A stretch of 14,712 bases of DNA from CBDTTM01 sp965363355. GTDB taxonomy: Bacteria > Bacillota > Negativicutes > Selenomonadales > Selenomonadaceae. The position numbers were made by a program, and so were the translations under genes. The stretch lies in contig CBDTTM010000046.1 of NCBI GenBank assembly GCA_965363355.1, positions 1 to 14,712 of the forward strand. The letters run 5' to 3'. Shown here in pieces: positions 1 to 6,315 of this stretch (position 1 is the first letter of the stretch; each line of letters opens with the position of its first letter). The notes beneath the pieces are model-generated. The model had not been told where the DNA came from. It was given only the letters and a program-made list of their open reading frames with translations, and ran no database searches.

Positions 1-153
1 TATTTCGATGAGCCCACCATCATGCGACTGGCACGCAAATTTTATGATCTTTTGGTGCCTGGGGGATATTTGTTCATTGGTCATTCGGAAGTGCTCGATC
101 GCAGCAGTACATCGTTTCATTATGTTTTGCCAGCAATTTATAGAAAGGAATGA
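1..153 (+). CDS. cheR: CheR chemotaxis methyltransferase, C-terminal end (partial)
   Basis: This is the last 50 codons of a gene that begins before the window; frame 1 is open from base 1 to the TGA at 151-153. The peptide starts YFDEPTIMRLARKFYDLLVP and contains GGYLFIGHSE, the typical end of the SAM-binding methyltransferase domain of CheR. By family, CheR methylates glutamates of chemoreceptors in the cytoplasm using S-adenosylmethionine. The neighbour cheB, which removes those methyl groups, begins 6 bases after the stop codon, so the two are almost certainly co-transcribed as the adaptation pair of a chemotaxis system. The catalytic N-terminal parts cannot be seen here. The call rests on the C-terminal motif plus the cheB neighbour, and is confident. 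Confidence 0.9.
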   Translation, partial: YFDEPTIMRLARKFYDLLVPGGYLFIGHSEVLDRSSTSFHYVLPAIYRKE

Positions 154-159
154 GTTGCT

Positions 160-1170
160 ATGCCTAAAATAAAGGTTTTAATTGTAGATGATTCAGCACT
201 TTTTCGTGAAGTCTTATCGAGAGGCCTATCTGCGGATAAACTGCTTCATGTTGTTGCCACCGCCAAAGATCCATTTGATGCCAGAGATAAGATTCTGCAA
301 TACCATCCGGATGTCATGACGCTCGATATTGAAATGCCAAAAATGAACGGTATAGAATTTTTGCGCAAGCTGATGCCGCAATATCCTATGCCGACAATTG
401 TCATCAGTGGAGCGAATACATCTGTTTTTGAAGCAATCAATGTCGGTGCTGTGGATTTTGTTAAAAAACCCGATCGACAGGCAGGCATTGCTGGAAAGGA
501 ATTTATGGATGACTTGATTTTAAAAGTAAAGACGGCAGCGACGGCTAACTTACAAAAATCACAGATCATGCAGCACAGTGCTGTTCGTAAAGACCATGAG
601 AAAAATATCAGCCAAAAAATTATTGCGATAGGGGCATCAACGGGCGGAACGGTGGCGCTCACGAATCTATTGCTTTCTTTGGAACCGCCGCTTCCAGGGA
701 TTGTTGTTGTACAGCATATTCCTCCGGTTTTTTCTGATATGTTTGCCAAAAGGCTCGATGCTATCACTAAATTCAAGGTCAAGGAAGCGGTAAATGGTGA
801 GCCGGTTCTACCCGGAACGGTATTGATTGCTCCGGGCAGTCAGCATATGCGGGTCAAAAAAAGAGGGAGTTCATATATCGTAGAATGTTTTGATGGCGAA
901 AAAGTCAATGGACATTGTCCATCTGTAGATGTTCTTTTTCAATCCATTGCGGTGATTGGAAAAGCGGCAGTTGGTGTAATCATGACCGGGATGGGGTATG
1001 ATGGCGCTAAAGGACTGCTTGAGATGCGCAAGGCGGGAGCTAGGACGGTCGGACAAGATGAGAAAACCAGCGTTGTCTACGGGATGCCGAAGGTTGCCTA
1101 CAATATTGGCGCGGTAGAAGCACAACTGCCACTGGATAAAATGGGAGAGAAAATATGTTCTTTTATATAA
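160..1170 (+). CDS. cheB: CheB, chemotaxis receptor methylesterase/glutamine deamidase
   Basis: The product (336 aa, normal length) has an N-terminal response-regulator receiver (about residues 4-122) and a C-terminal methylesterase domain (about 152-334), joined by a short linker. Receiver residues are visible: acidic pair D10-D11, phosphoacceptor D56 in TLDIEMP, and K102/K103 in DFVKKP. The esterase triad by homology is S160 (GASTGG), H186 (QHIPP) and D281 (TGMGYDG). By family, phosphorylation by CheA activates the enzyme, which hydrolyses receptor glutamate methyl esters and deamidates glutamines in the cytoplasm. The ATG at 160 is preceded by AAAGGAA about 10 bases upstream and lies 6 bases after the cheR stop. 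No terminator is obvious after the stop, and the promoter at 1187 starts a new unit only 17 bases later. The call is very secure. Confidence 0.96.
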   Translation: MPKIKVLIVDDSALFREVLSRGLSADKLLHVVATAKDPFDARDKILQYHPDVMTLDIEMPKMNGIEFLRKLMPQYPMPTIVISGANTSVFEAINVGAVDFVKKPDRQAGIAGKEFMDDLILKVKTAATANLQKSQIMQHSAVRKDHEKNISQKIIAIGASTGGTVALTNLLLSLEPPLPGIVVVQHIPPVFSDMFAKRLDAITKFKVKEAVNGEPVLPGTVLIAPGSQHMRVKKRGSSYIVECFDGEKVNGHCPSVDVLFQSIAVIGKAAVGVIMTGMGYDGAKGLLEMRKAGARTVGQDEKTSVVYGMPKVAYNIGAVEAQLPLDKMGEKICSFI

Positions 1171-1186
1171 AAATCATTCATCATTC

Positions 1187-1215
1187 TTGCATTGCCCAGA
1201 TTTATGCCGTATAAT
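1187..1215 (+). promoter_or_regulatory. Sigma70-type promoter of the orphan unit downstream of cheB
   Basis: There is a -35 TTGCAT at 1187-1192, a 17-base spacer and a perfect -10 TATAAT at 1210-1215. The predicted transcript begins near 1222 and would end at the terminator at 1561-1606, about 385 nt. This is seen directly; promoter activity is inferred. Confidence 0.7.
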
Positions 1216-1252
1216 GAGTAAGTAAAATAAAAGTGATGGATGTGCAGATTTA

Positions 1253-1561
1253 ATGAAATTGTGTAACACAGCTGTTTTAGCGGGTGCGGACATTTTAATT
1301 AAGACGAAATGGTTGGAAGTTTTTCAACCAAACAAACAGAGGGTATCTTTGTATGCCATCAGCTTTTATAATGTCATGGCACATGTCTATAAATCACTGC
1401 GCAGCAAAGCTCTTATCGCTATGCTTAACAACAGCGTGTGGGCAGAAGGACAAATTTGCCATGGGATAGGTATGCCCGGAGACGGGCGGACTTTTGTAAA
1501 TTTAAATAGTGATTGTGTAAAAATGCAAGGCCTTAATCTACGCTTTTTTGCCGATGAATAA
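1253..1561 (+). CDS. Unrecognised small protein, or a non-coding RNA in the same unit
   Basis: A 102-codon ORF lies between a good promoter (1187-1215) and an intrinsic terminator (1561-1606), so the DNA is probably transcribed alone. I do not recognise the peptide. It has no signal peptide, no membrane segment and no motif I can name; it contains four cysteines (residues 4, 69, 87 and others scattered) and ends NLRFFADE. Two points argue against simple coding: there is no clear Shine-Dalgarno before the ATG at 1253 (upstream bases TGTGCAGATTTA), and the best ribosome site in the unit, GAGGG at 1339-1343, instead precedes an ATG at 1353 in another frame, opening a 38-codon ORF to 1469. A GCCCG-GAGA-CGGGC hairpin with a GNRA-type loop (1474-1487) also hints at a structured RNA. 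The uninterrupted 309-base frame keeps the protein option alive. Confidence in a protein is low; confidence that something is transcribed is moderate. Confidence 0.35.
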   Translation: MKLCNTAVLAGADILIKTKWLEVFQPNKQRVSLYAISFYNVMAHVYKSLRSKALIAMLNNSVWAEGQICHGIGMPGDGRTFVNLNSDCVKMQGLNLRFFADE

Positions 1562-1606
1562 TAAAACCCAGTTGATGCTAGCAAAGTATTGGCTGGGTTT
1601 TATGTA
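1561..1606 (+). terminator. Intrinsic terminator of the orphan unit
   Basis: A perfect 11-bp stem (1561-1571 with 1593-1603) around a 21-base loop, whose 3' arm contains the run TTTT. The stem overlaps the stop of the 102-codon ORF. The A-run in the 5' arm makes it potentially active on both strands. Confidence 0.7.
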
Positions 1607-1790
1607 TTTGTATTGCAAAGAAAAGTGTTTGATGTTGTAATTTCCAATTTTATAAAGCTTGCTGCGTTGCAGGTGAAAATGGCTTTGTGAAATTTGAAAT
1701 AAATTATACTATAGTAGCATGGTATGATAGCACGGCTGGCAATAAAGCCAGACGCGGCGGTCATGCAGATTTTAGGGGGATGATGGATTC
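1606..1790 (+). promoter_or_regulatory. purE upstream region with likely extended -10 promoter and 5' hairpin
   Basis: This 185-base gap precedes the purine operon. The best promoter element is an extended -10, TGG-TATGAT at 1720-1728, without a good -35; TATACT at 1705-1710 is an alternative. A start near 1735 would place a small hairpin, CTGGC-AATAAA-GCCAG (1736-1751), at the very 5' end of the mRNA. I see no purine (guanine) riboswitch core, no ZTP/pfl motif, no T-box and no Bacillus-type PurBox, so how the operon responds to purines is not evident. The ribosome site AGGGGGA lies at 1772-1778. Confidence 0.4.
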
Positions 1791-2279
1791 ATGAAAGTGG
1801 CCATAGTTATGGGCAGCGATTCTGATTGGCCGATATTAAAACCGGCAGCAGAACTTTTAAAACAGTTTGGTATTGGTTGTGAAGTTGTTGTTGCTTCGGC
1901 TCACCGCACACCGGGAAAAGTTCGTGATATTGTGACTTCAGCTGATGAACGCGGTATTGGGGCATTTATCTCAGCGGCTGGCGCAGCTGCACATTTAGGC
2001 GGAGTCATTGCCAGTTATACGACTTTGCCAGTAATCGGCGTACCAATCAATGCAACGCCGCTCAATGGAATGGATGCTCTTTTGAGCACGGTGCAAATGC
2101 CGTCAGGCATTCCAGTTGCGACCATGGCAATCAATGGAGCAAAGAACGCAGCGATATTTGCTGCTCAGATTTTTGCGGTAAGTGATCCTGAAGTGAAGCA
2201 AAAATTGACGGATTATCGCGCTAAAATGGTTGAAGAGGTTGAACAAAAGGCTGCTCGCGTACAAGAACAGCTTGCATGA
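1791..2279 (+). CDS. purE: PurE, 5-(carboxyamino)imidazole ribonucleotide mutase
   Basis: The 162-aa product has the usual class I PurE length and landmarks: GSDSDW (residues 8-13), SAHRTP with the likely catalytic H38, and NGAKNAA near residue 115. By family it converts N5-CAIR to CAIR (class I) in the cytoplasm, a step of de novo purine synthesis. The normally near-invariant glycine-rich loop AGGAAHLPG reads AGAAAHLGG here (about residues 63-71). It lacks the substitutions I would expect of the class II AIR carboxylases. No purK, the usual partner that makes N5-CAIR, follows it, so PurK is encoded elsewhere or carboxylation proceeds differently. The ATG at 1791 is 12 bases after AGGGGGA; other ATGs just upstream run into a stop. 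It is the first gene of the pur operon. Identification is firm; mutase versus carboxylase is inferred. Confidence 0.94.
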   Translation: MKVAIVMGSDSDWPILKPAAELLKQFGIGCEVVVASAHRTPGKVRDIVTSADERGIGAFISAAGAAAHLGGVIASYTTLPVIGVPINATPLNGMDALLSTVQMPSGIPVATMAINGAKNAAIFAAQIFAVSDPEVKQKLTDYRAKMVEEVEQKAARVQEQLA

Positions 2280-2308
2280 TCTTGAATGAAACTAAACTTT
2301 AAATAAAT

Positions 2309-2313
2309 GGAGG
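2309..2313 (+). promoter_or_regulatory. Ribosome binding site that sets the purC start
   Basis: GGAGG at 2309-2313 sits 11 bases before the ATG at 2325. An in-frame ATG at 2307 overlaps this site and has no Shine-Dalgarno of its own, so the downstream ATG is the better start. Confidence 0.75.
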
Positions 2314-2324
2314 CATTTGATCTA

Positions 2325-3035
2325 ATGGAAAAAACAGCATTGTATGAAGGTAAAGCAAAGGTAATGTATACTACGGAAAATCCGGATGAATTATTGGTGT
2401 ATTACAAAGATGATGCAACGGCTGGCGATGGTGCCAAAAAAGGAACCATTCTTGAAAAAGGCATTATGAACAATAAAATATCAGCATTTTTCTTTGATTT
2501 ATTGGCAAAAAATGGTATTGAGCATCATTACATAAGCATGCCAAGCGATCGTGAAATGATTGTTAAAAAGCTTGATATCCTCCCAATTGAAGTTGTCATC
2601 CGCAATGTAGCTGCCGGTAGCTTGGCTTCGCGTCTTGGCTTAGAAGAAGGCACAAAAATGGCAATTCCAATCGTAGAATTATATTATAAAAATGATGATC
2701 TTCATGATCCAATGATCAATCATTTCCACATAAAGGCAATGGATTTGGCAACACAAGCAGAAATCGAAGAAATCGAAGCTGCTGGCTTAAAGGTCAATGA
2801 AATCCTTACCAAATATTTAGCAACAAAAGATATCGAACTCATCGATTTTAAATTGGAGTTTGGTCGTTATAAAGGCAAAGTTATTTTGGGTGATGAAATT
2901 TCTCCGGATAACTGCCGTTTCTGGGACAGCAACACACATGAAAAACTTGATAAAGACAGATTCCGCCGTGATTTAGGCAATGTAGAAGATGCCTATAAAG
3001 AAATTTTACACAGATTGACAGGTGAAGTTAGGTAA
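2325..3035 (+). CDS. purC: PurC, SAICAR synthetase
   Basis: The 236-aa product matches the normal length of bacterial monofunctional PurC. It catalyses the ATP-dependent joining of CAIR and aspartate to give SAICAR in the cytoplasm. Visible landmarks are YEGKAK (residues 7-12, nucleotide-binding region), LPIEVVIRNVAAGS (86-99), LIDFKLEFG (172-180) and LGDEISPDNCRFWD (188-201). The ATG at 2325 was chosen over an in-frame ATG at 2307 because GGAGG at 2309-2313 is then correctly placed and because homologues begin close to the YEGKAK motif. It follows purE after a 45-base gap and its stop codon TAA directly abuts the ATG of purF, so translation of the two is probably coupled. Nothing is missing or truncated. 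The call is secure. Confidence 0.96.
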   Translation: MEKTALYEGKAKVMYTTENPDELLVYYKDDATAGDGAKKGTILEKGIMNNKISAFFFDLLAKNGIEHHYISMPSDREMIVKKLDILPIEVVIRNVAAGSLASRLGLEEGTKMAIPIVELYYKNDDLHDPMINHFHIKAMDLATQAEIEEIEAAGLKVNEILTKYLATKDIELIDFKLEFGRYKGKVILGDEISPDNCRFWDSNTHEKLDKDRFRRDLGNVEDAYKEILHRLTGEVR

Positions 3036-4472
3036 ATGATTGAAATAGAAGCAAACAAATGGAAAGAAGAATGTGGTGTCTTTGGCGTGTATTCACGTGA
3101 AGAAGACGTTGCGATGATGACCTACCTTGGCCTTTATGCTCTGCAGCACAGAGGTCAGGAAAGTGCCGGTATTGCAATCACTGACGGAGCTTGGATGGAC
3201 GTATCGCGTGGTATGGGCCTTGTAAATGAAGTCTTTAGACATCAAGTGCCGCATATGGATAATCAATACATTGCCATCGGGCATGTCAGATATTCGACCA
3301 CTGGTTCCAGTCTGCTTGCGAATACGCAGCCGCTTATTGTGAACTATGCTGGTGGTAAAATCAGCTTGGCGCATAATGGGAACTTGACAAATGCTGCAGA
3401 AATTCGGCATCAGCTCGAACAGGAAGGCACGATTTTCCAAACTTCGATCGATAGTGAAGTGTTTGTGAATCTCATTGCCAGATCCCGCAAAAGCCGGATT
3501 GAGGAAAAAATCATTGAAAGCCTGCAAAAAATCCAAGGGGCTTATTGTCTGACGATCATGACCGAAGATAAGCTGATTGGTGTGCGTGATCCACATGGTT
3601 TCCGTCCGCTTTGTATCGGCAAGACGGAAGACTCATGGGTCATTTCTTCGGAATCTTGTGGACTTGACGTTGTTGGTGCAGAGTTTGTCCGTGATGTCGA
3701 GCCGGGCGAAATGGTTGTTATCGACGATGAAGGCATTAAATCCTATCGTTTTTCAGAAGGGGCAAAACGGGCTTCTTGCATATTTGAGTATATTTATTTT
3801 GCGCGGCCAGATAGTGTCATTGACGGGCAAAGCGTTCATGATGCTCGCTTCATGATGGGGCGCGTCTTAGCGCGTGAAAGTGGTTTTAAAGGCGATATTG
3901 TCATATCGGTTCCCGATTCAGGGACGACGGCAGCAACTGGTTTTGCTTTTGAGTCAGGGATTCCTTTCATGGAGGGGCTGATTAAAAACCGTTATATCGG
4001 CAGAACCTTTATTCAACCTACGCAGAAAAAACGTGATACAGCAGTCAAACTTAAGCTCAATGCGATTCGCTCTGCAGTTGAAGGCAAATCGGTCATCATG
4101 GTCGATGACTCAATCGTAAGGGGCACGACAAGCGGCAAGATCGTTCGCATGTTAAGAAGTGCTGGAGCAAAAGAAGTGCATATGTGCGTAAGCTCGCCAC
4201 CGATTGGCTATCCTTGCTATTATGGGATTGATACATCGGTGCGTAAAGAATTGATCGCGGCAACTAAATCGGTCGATGAAATCTGCGAGTTCATCGGTGC
4301 AGATTCGCTGCATTTCTTATCGATTGACGGTTTGAAAAAATGTGTATCGGATATAAATTGTGAAGATATGTGTTATGCTTGCTTCAATAGTGCTTATCCG
4401 GTAGCAGCCGAAGCAAACGAGCAAGCTGAAACAGATAAGTATGTGTTTGAGCAGGGAAAACAAAAATGCTGA
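3036..4472 (+). CDS. purF: PurF, amidophosphoribosyltransferase (Fe-S type, with propeptide)
   Basis: The product (478 aa) performs the first committed step of purine synthesis, PRPP plus glutamine to phosphoribosylamine. It has an N-terminal class II glutamine amidotransferase domain with nucleophile C13 in EECGVFGV; the first 12 residues match the removable propeptide of Bacillus-type enzymes. The phosphoribosyltransferase domain has the PRPP loop VIMVDDSIVRGTTS (353-366). C248, C394, C446 and C449 correspond to the [4Fe-4S] ligands of the B. subtilis enzyme, which is known to be oxygen-labile. The final motif reads NCEDMCYACF, one residue longer between the first two cysteines than the B. 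subtilis form as I remember it. The ATG directly follows the purC stop. A 155-base gap with two inverted repeats separates it from purM. Feedback control by nucleotides is typical of the family but cannot be read from sequence. Confidence 0.96.
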   Translation: MIEIEANKWKEECGVFGVYSREEDVAMMTYLGLYALQHRGQESAGIAITDGAWMDVSRGMGLVNEVFRHQVPHMDNQYIAIGHVRYSTTGSSLLANTQPLIVNYAGGKISLAHNGNLTNAAEIRHQLEQEGTIFQTSIDSEVFVNLIARSRKSRIEEKIIESLQKIQGAYCLTIMTEDKLIGVRDPHGFRPLCIGKTEDSWVISSESCGLDVVGAEFVRDVEPGEMVVIDDEGIKSYRFSEGAKRASCIFEYIYFARPDSVIDGQSVHDARFMMGRVLARESGFKGDIVISVPDSGTTAATGFAFESGIPFMEGLIKNRYIGRTFIQPTQKKRDTAVKLKLNAIRSAVEGKSVIMVDDSIVRGTTSGKIVRMLRSAGAKEVHMCVSSPPIGYPCYYGIDTSVRKELIAATKSVDEICEFIGADSLHFLSIDGLKKCVSDINCEDMCYACFNSAYPVAAEANEQAETDKYVFEQGKQKC

Positions 4473-4503
4473 TTCAATCACACAGATGCCCAACGAAAAA
4501 AAT

Positions 4504-4529
4504 CTTTAAAGCCGATAGTTGCTTTAAAG
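4504..4529. repeat. 9-bp inverted repeat in the purF-purM gap
   Basis: CTTTAAAGC (4504-4512) and GCTTTAAAG (4521-4529) form a perfect stem around an 8-base loop. The + strand has an A-run just before it, so the hairpin with a following T-run would read as an intrinsic terminator only for minus-strand transcripts. No minus-strand gene is known here. Confidence 0.6.
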
Positions 4530-4553
4530 GCTGAACGCTAGATAAATAGCACG

Positions 4554-4596
4554 AACTACATTATCCATAACAATTCTTGTTATGGATAATGTAGTT
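4554..4596. repeat. Perfect 20-bp palindrome with 3-base loop
   Basis: Positions 4554-4573 are the exact reverse complement of 4577-4596, with TTC between them. The arms are AT-rich (core TTATCCATAACAA) and carry no terminator-type T-run on the + strand. The repeat lies 20 bases before the purM ribosome site. It could be an mRNA processing or stabilising hairpin, an operator, or a small repetitive element; the sequence alone does not decide. Confidence 0.8.
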
Positions 4597-4627
4597 ATAC
4601 GTGTAATGATAAAACCAGGAGGAAATC

Positions 4628-5692
4628 ATGGCTGAAGAAAAACAAGCAAAGCTCACATACAAAGATTCCGGTGTAGATATCGATGCGGGAAACTATTCGG
4701 TGTCGTTGATCAAAGAAAGCGTCAAAGCAACATATCGTCCTGAAGTTCTTGGGGATTTAGGCGGATTTGGCGGCCTGTTTGCTTTAAATAGCGGCAAGTA
4801 TAAAGAACCGGTTTTGGTATCGGGAACAGACGGCGTAGGAACGAAGCTCCGTTTGGCATTCATGCTCGATAAACATGATACCATCGGTCAAGATGCCGTG
4901 GCTATGTGTGTCAATGATATCTTGGTACAAGGGGCAGAGCCTTTGTACTTTTTGGATTATTTGGCAGTCGGCAAACTCGATCCGCAGCAAGTTGCAGCCG
5001 TTGTCAAAGGGGTGGCCGCAGCTTGTAAGGAATCTGGTTGCGCACTGATTGGCGGAGAAACAGCTGAAATGTCGGGGTTTTATCCGGCAGGCGAATATGA
5101 TATCGCTGGTTTTGCTGTCGGTGTTGTCGACAAAGCCAAAATCATCACGGGCGAAAAAGTGAAGAGCGGCGATGTTTTGCTGGGACTGCCTTCAAGTGGA
5201 GTCCATTCAAACGGCTATTCTTTGGTTCGCAAGATTTGTTTTGACTGCAAGGGCTTTAAAGGCGATGAATACATTGAAGAGTTAGGAAAAACCATTGGCG
5301 AAGAATTGTTGACACCTACTAGGCTTTACCCTAAAGTGTGCCTGCCGCTCATTGAAAACTTTGATATCCATGGCATGGTCCATATTACCGGCGGCGGATT
5401 CTACGATAATATTCCACGCGTGTTGCCAAAAGATTGTTCCGTTGAAGTAAATGCGGCTGCTTGGCAAAGTCCGGCTATTTTTGGCTTGATGAAAGAGTGG
5501 GGCAATGTTGAGTGGAAAGAAATGTATCGTACATTCAATATGGGTATTGGTATGGTCTTGGTTGTTGCGGCAGAGGATGCTGTAAAAGTGCAAGCTGACC
5601 TAAAAAGTAAGGGTGAAGCTTGCTATGAAATTGGTAAAGTCGTTGATGGCAATCAAGAAGTTATCATCAAAGGCGGGGTATTCAATGACTAA
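4628..5692 (+). CDS. purM: PurM, phosphoribosylformylglycinamidine cyclo-ligase (AIR synthetase)
   Basis: The product (354 aa, normal length) closes the imidazole ring, converting FGAM to AIR with ATP in the cytoplasm. It shows the family signatures in order: YKDSGVDIDAG (residues 11-21), SGTDGVGTKL (65-74), GQDAVAMCVNDI (87-98), GGETAEM (142-148) and LPSSGVHSNGYSL further on. The residue after GGETAEM is serine where proline is common. The ATG at 4628 follows a strong AGGAGG (4617-4622). Upstream is the hairpin-rich purF-purM gap; downstream it overlaps purN by 8 bases (ATGACTAA), pointing to coupled translation. PurL, which supplies its substrate FGAM, is not in the window. The call is secure. 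Confidence 0.96.
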   Translation: MAEEKQAKLTYKDSGVDIDAGNYSVSLIKESVKATYRPEVLGDLGGFGGLFALNSGKYKEPVLVSGTDGVGTKLRLAFMLDKHDTIGQDAVAMCVNDILVQGAEPLYFLDYLAVGKLDPQQVAAVVKGVAAACKESGCALIGGETAEMSGFYPAGEYDIAGFAVGVVDKAKIITGEKVKSGDVLLGLPSSGVHSNGYSLVRKICFDCKGFKGDEYIEELGKTIGEELLTPTRLYPKVCLPLIENFDIHGMVHITGGGFYDNIPRVLPKDCSVEVNAAAWQSPAIFGLMKEWGNVEWKEMYRTFNMGIGMVLVVAAEDAVKVQADLKSKGEACYEIGKVVDGNQEVIIKGGVFND

Positions 5693-6296
5693 GTCAGTAC
5701 TTGGGGTACTGGCCTCAGGCCGGGGATCGAATCTGCAATCGATCATCGATGCAATCGAAGACGGCCAAATCAATGCGTCTATCGGTGTGGTCATCACGGA
5801 CAAACCAGAAGCTAAGGCACTTGAAAGAGCAGAGGCTGCGGGCATTTTTGCCGTTTGCGTCGACCGGAAAAAATGTGCCTCAAAAGAAGAGTTTGAAGAA
5901 AAATTAGTGCAAACCTTGAGAAAGCATGAGGTGAGCCTCGTCATTTTGGCGGGCTTTATGCGAATTCTAAGCCCGTGTTTTGTCAGGGCCTTTAAAGACC
6001 GCATCATGAACATACATCCGTCTTTGCTGCCGGCATTTGGTGGGGCTCATGCCCATCGCGATGTGCTAGCGTATGGCGTCAAAGTCTCTGGCTGTACGAT
6101 TCATTTTGTTGATGAGGGGATGGATAGCGGCCCGATTATCTTACAAGATACGGTTCCGGTTTTGCCAGGTGATACTGAAGATGTATTGGCAGCACGGGTT
6201 TTAGAAAAAGAGCATGTGCTTTATCCTAAAGCAATCGAGCTTTATACCAAAGGGAAACTTTCCGTGTCAGGGCGACACGTAACAATACAAGAATAA
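5685..6296 (+). CDS. purN: PurN, GAR transformylase (10-formyl-THF dependent)
   Basis: The 203-aa product transfers a formyl group from 10-formyltetrahydrofolate to glycinamide ribonucleotide. Visible landmarks are GRGSNLQ (12-18, phosphate-binding loop) and the catalytic set N109 and H111 (NIHPSLLP) and D147 (DEGMDSGP). The reading frame stays open upstream to an ATG at 5613 inside purM, but the start at 5685 is preferred: it gives the family's usual N-terminus and sits behind AGGCGGGG. It overlaps the purM stop by 8 bases. The formyl-folate type of GAR transformylase means the operon uses folate at this step, in contrast to the missing formyltransferase half of PurH. purH follows 19 bases downstream. 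The call is secure. Confidence 0.95.
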   Translation: MTKSVLGVLASGRGSNLQSIIDAIEDGQINASIGVVITDKPEAKALERAEAAGIFAVCVDRKKCASKEEFEEKLVQTLRKHEVSLVILAGFMRILSPCFVRAFKDRIMNIHPSLLPAFGGAHAHRDVLAYGVKVSGCTIHFVDEGMDSGPIILQDTVPVLPGDTEDVLAARVLEKEHVLYPKAIELYTKGKLSVSGRHVTIQE

Positions 6297-6315
6297 CAAA
6301 GGTGGAAAATTCATT

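Larger units (their letters stand above)
4473..4627 (+). other. purF-purM intercistronic region with two inverted repeats
   Basis: This is the only long gap inside the operon (other gaps are 0-55 bases). It contains a 9-bp hairpin (4504-4529), a 20-bp perfect palindrome (4554-4596) and then the purM ribosome site AGGAGG (4617-4622). No + strand terminator U-run follows either hairpin, so read-through into purM is expected. A convincing promoter is not visible; TTGTTA (4577-4582) and TGTAAT (4602-4607) are 19 apart and weak. Confidence 0.6.

Noticed and set aside
246..782. Minus-strand ORF of 178 codons opposite cheB
   Set aside because: It is opposite a well-supported gene, has no ribosome site evidence, and its peptide has the composition expected of an antisense shadow.
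1387..1584. Minus-strand 65-codon ORF over the orphan unit
   Set aside because: It begins inside the terminator hairpin and lacks promoter or ribosome-site support.
1222..1605. RNase P RNA, tmRNA or 6S RNA in the orphan unit
   Set aside because: The length would suit RNase P or tmRNA, but the conserved GAGGAAAGTCC/ACAGAAA signatures, a tRNA-like CCA end and a tag-peptide frame are absent; it is too long for a typical 6S RNA.
1606..1790. Purine, PRPP or ZTP riboswitch before purE
   Set aside because: None of the conserved core sequences are present, and the likely leader is only about 55 nt.
4466..4534. 22-codon ORF overlapping the purF stop (ATGCTGA)
   Set aside because: It is short, overlaps the 9-bp hairpin, and has only a weak AGGG upstream; chance is the simplest explanation without conservation data.
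5613..5684. Longer N-terminus for purN starting inside purM
   Set aside because: It adds 24 residues that do not belong to the family, while the ATG at 5685 has a good ribosome site and the expected protein start.
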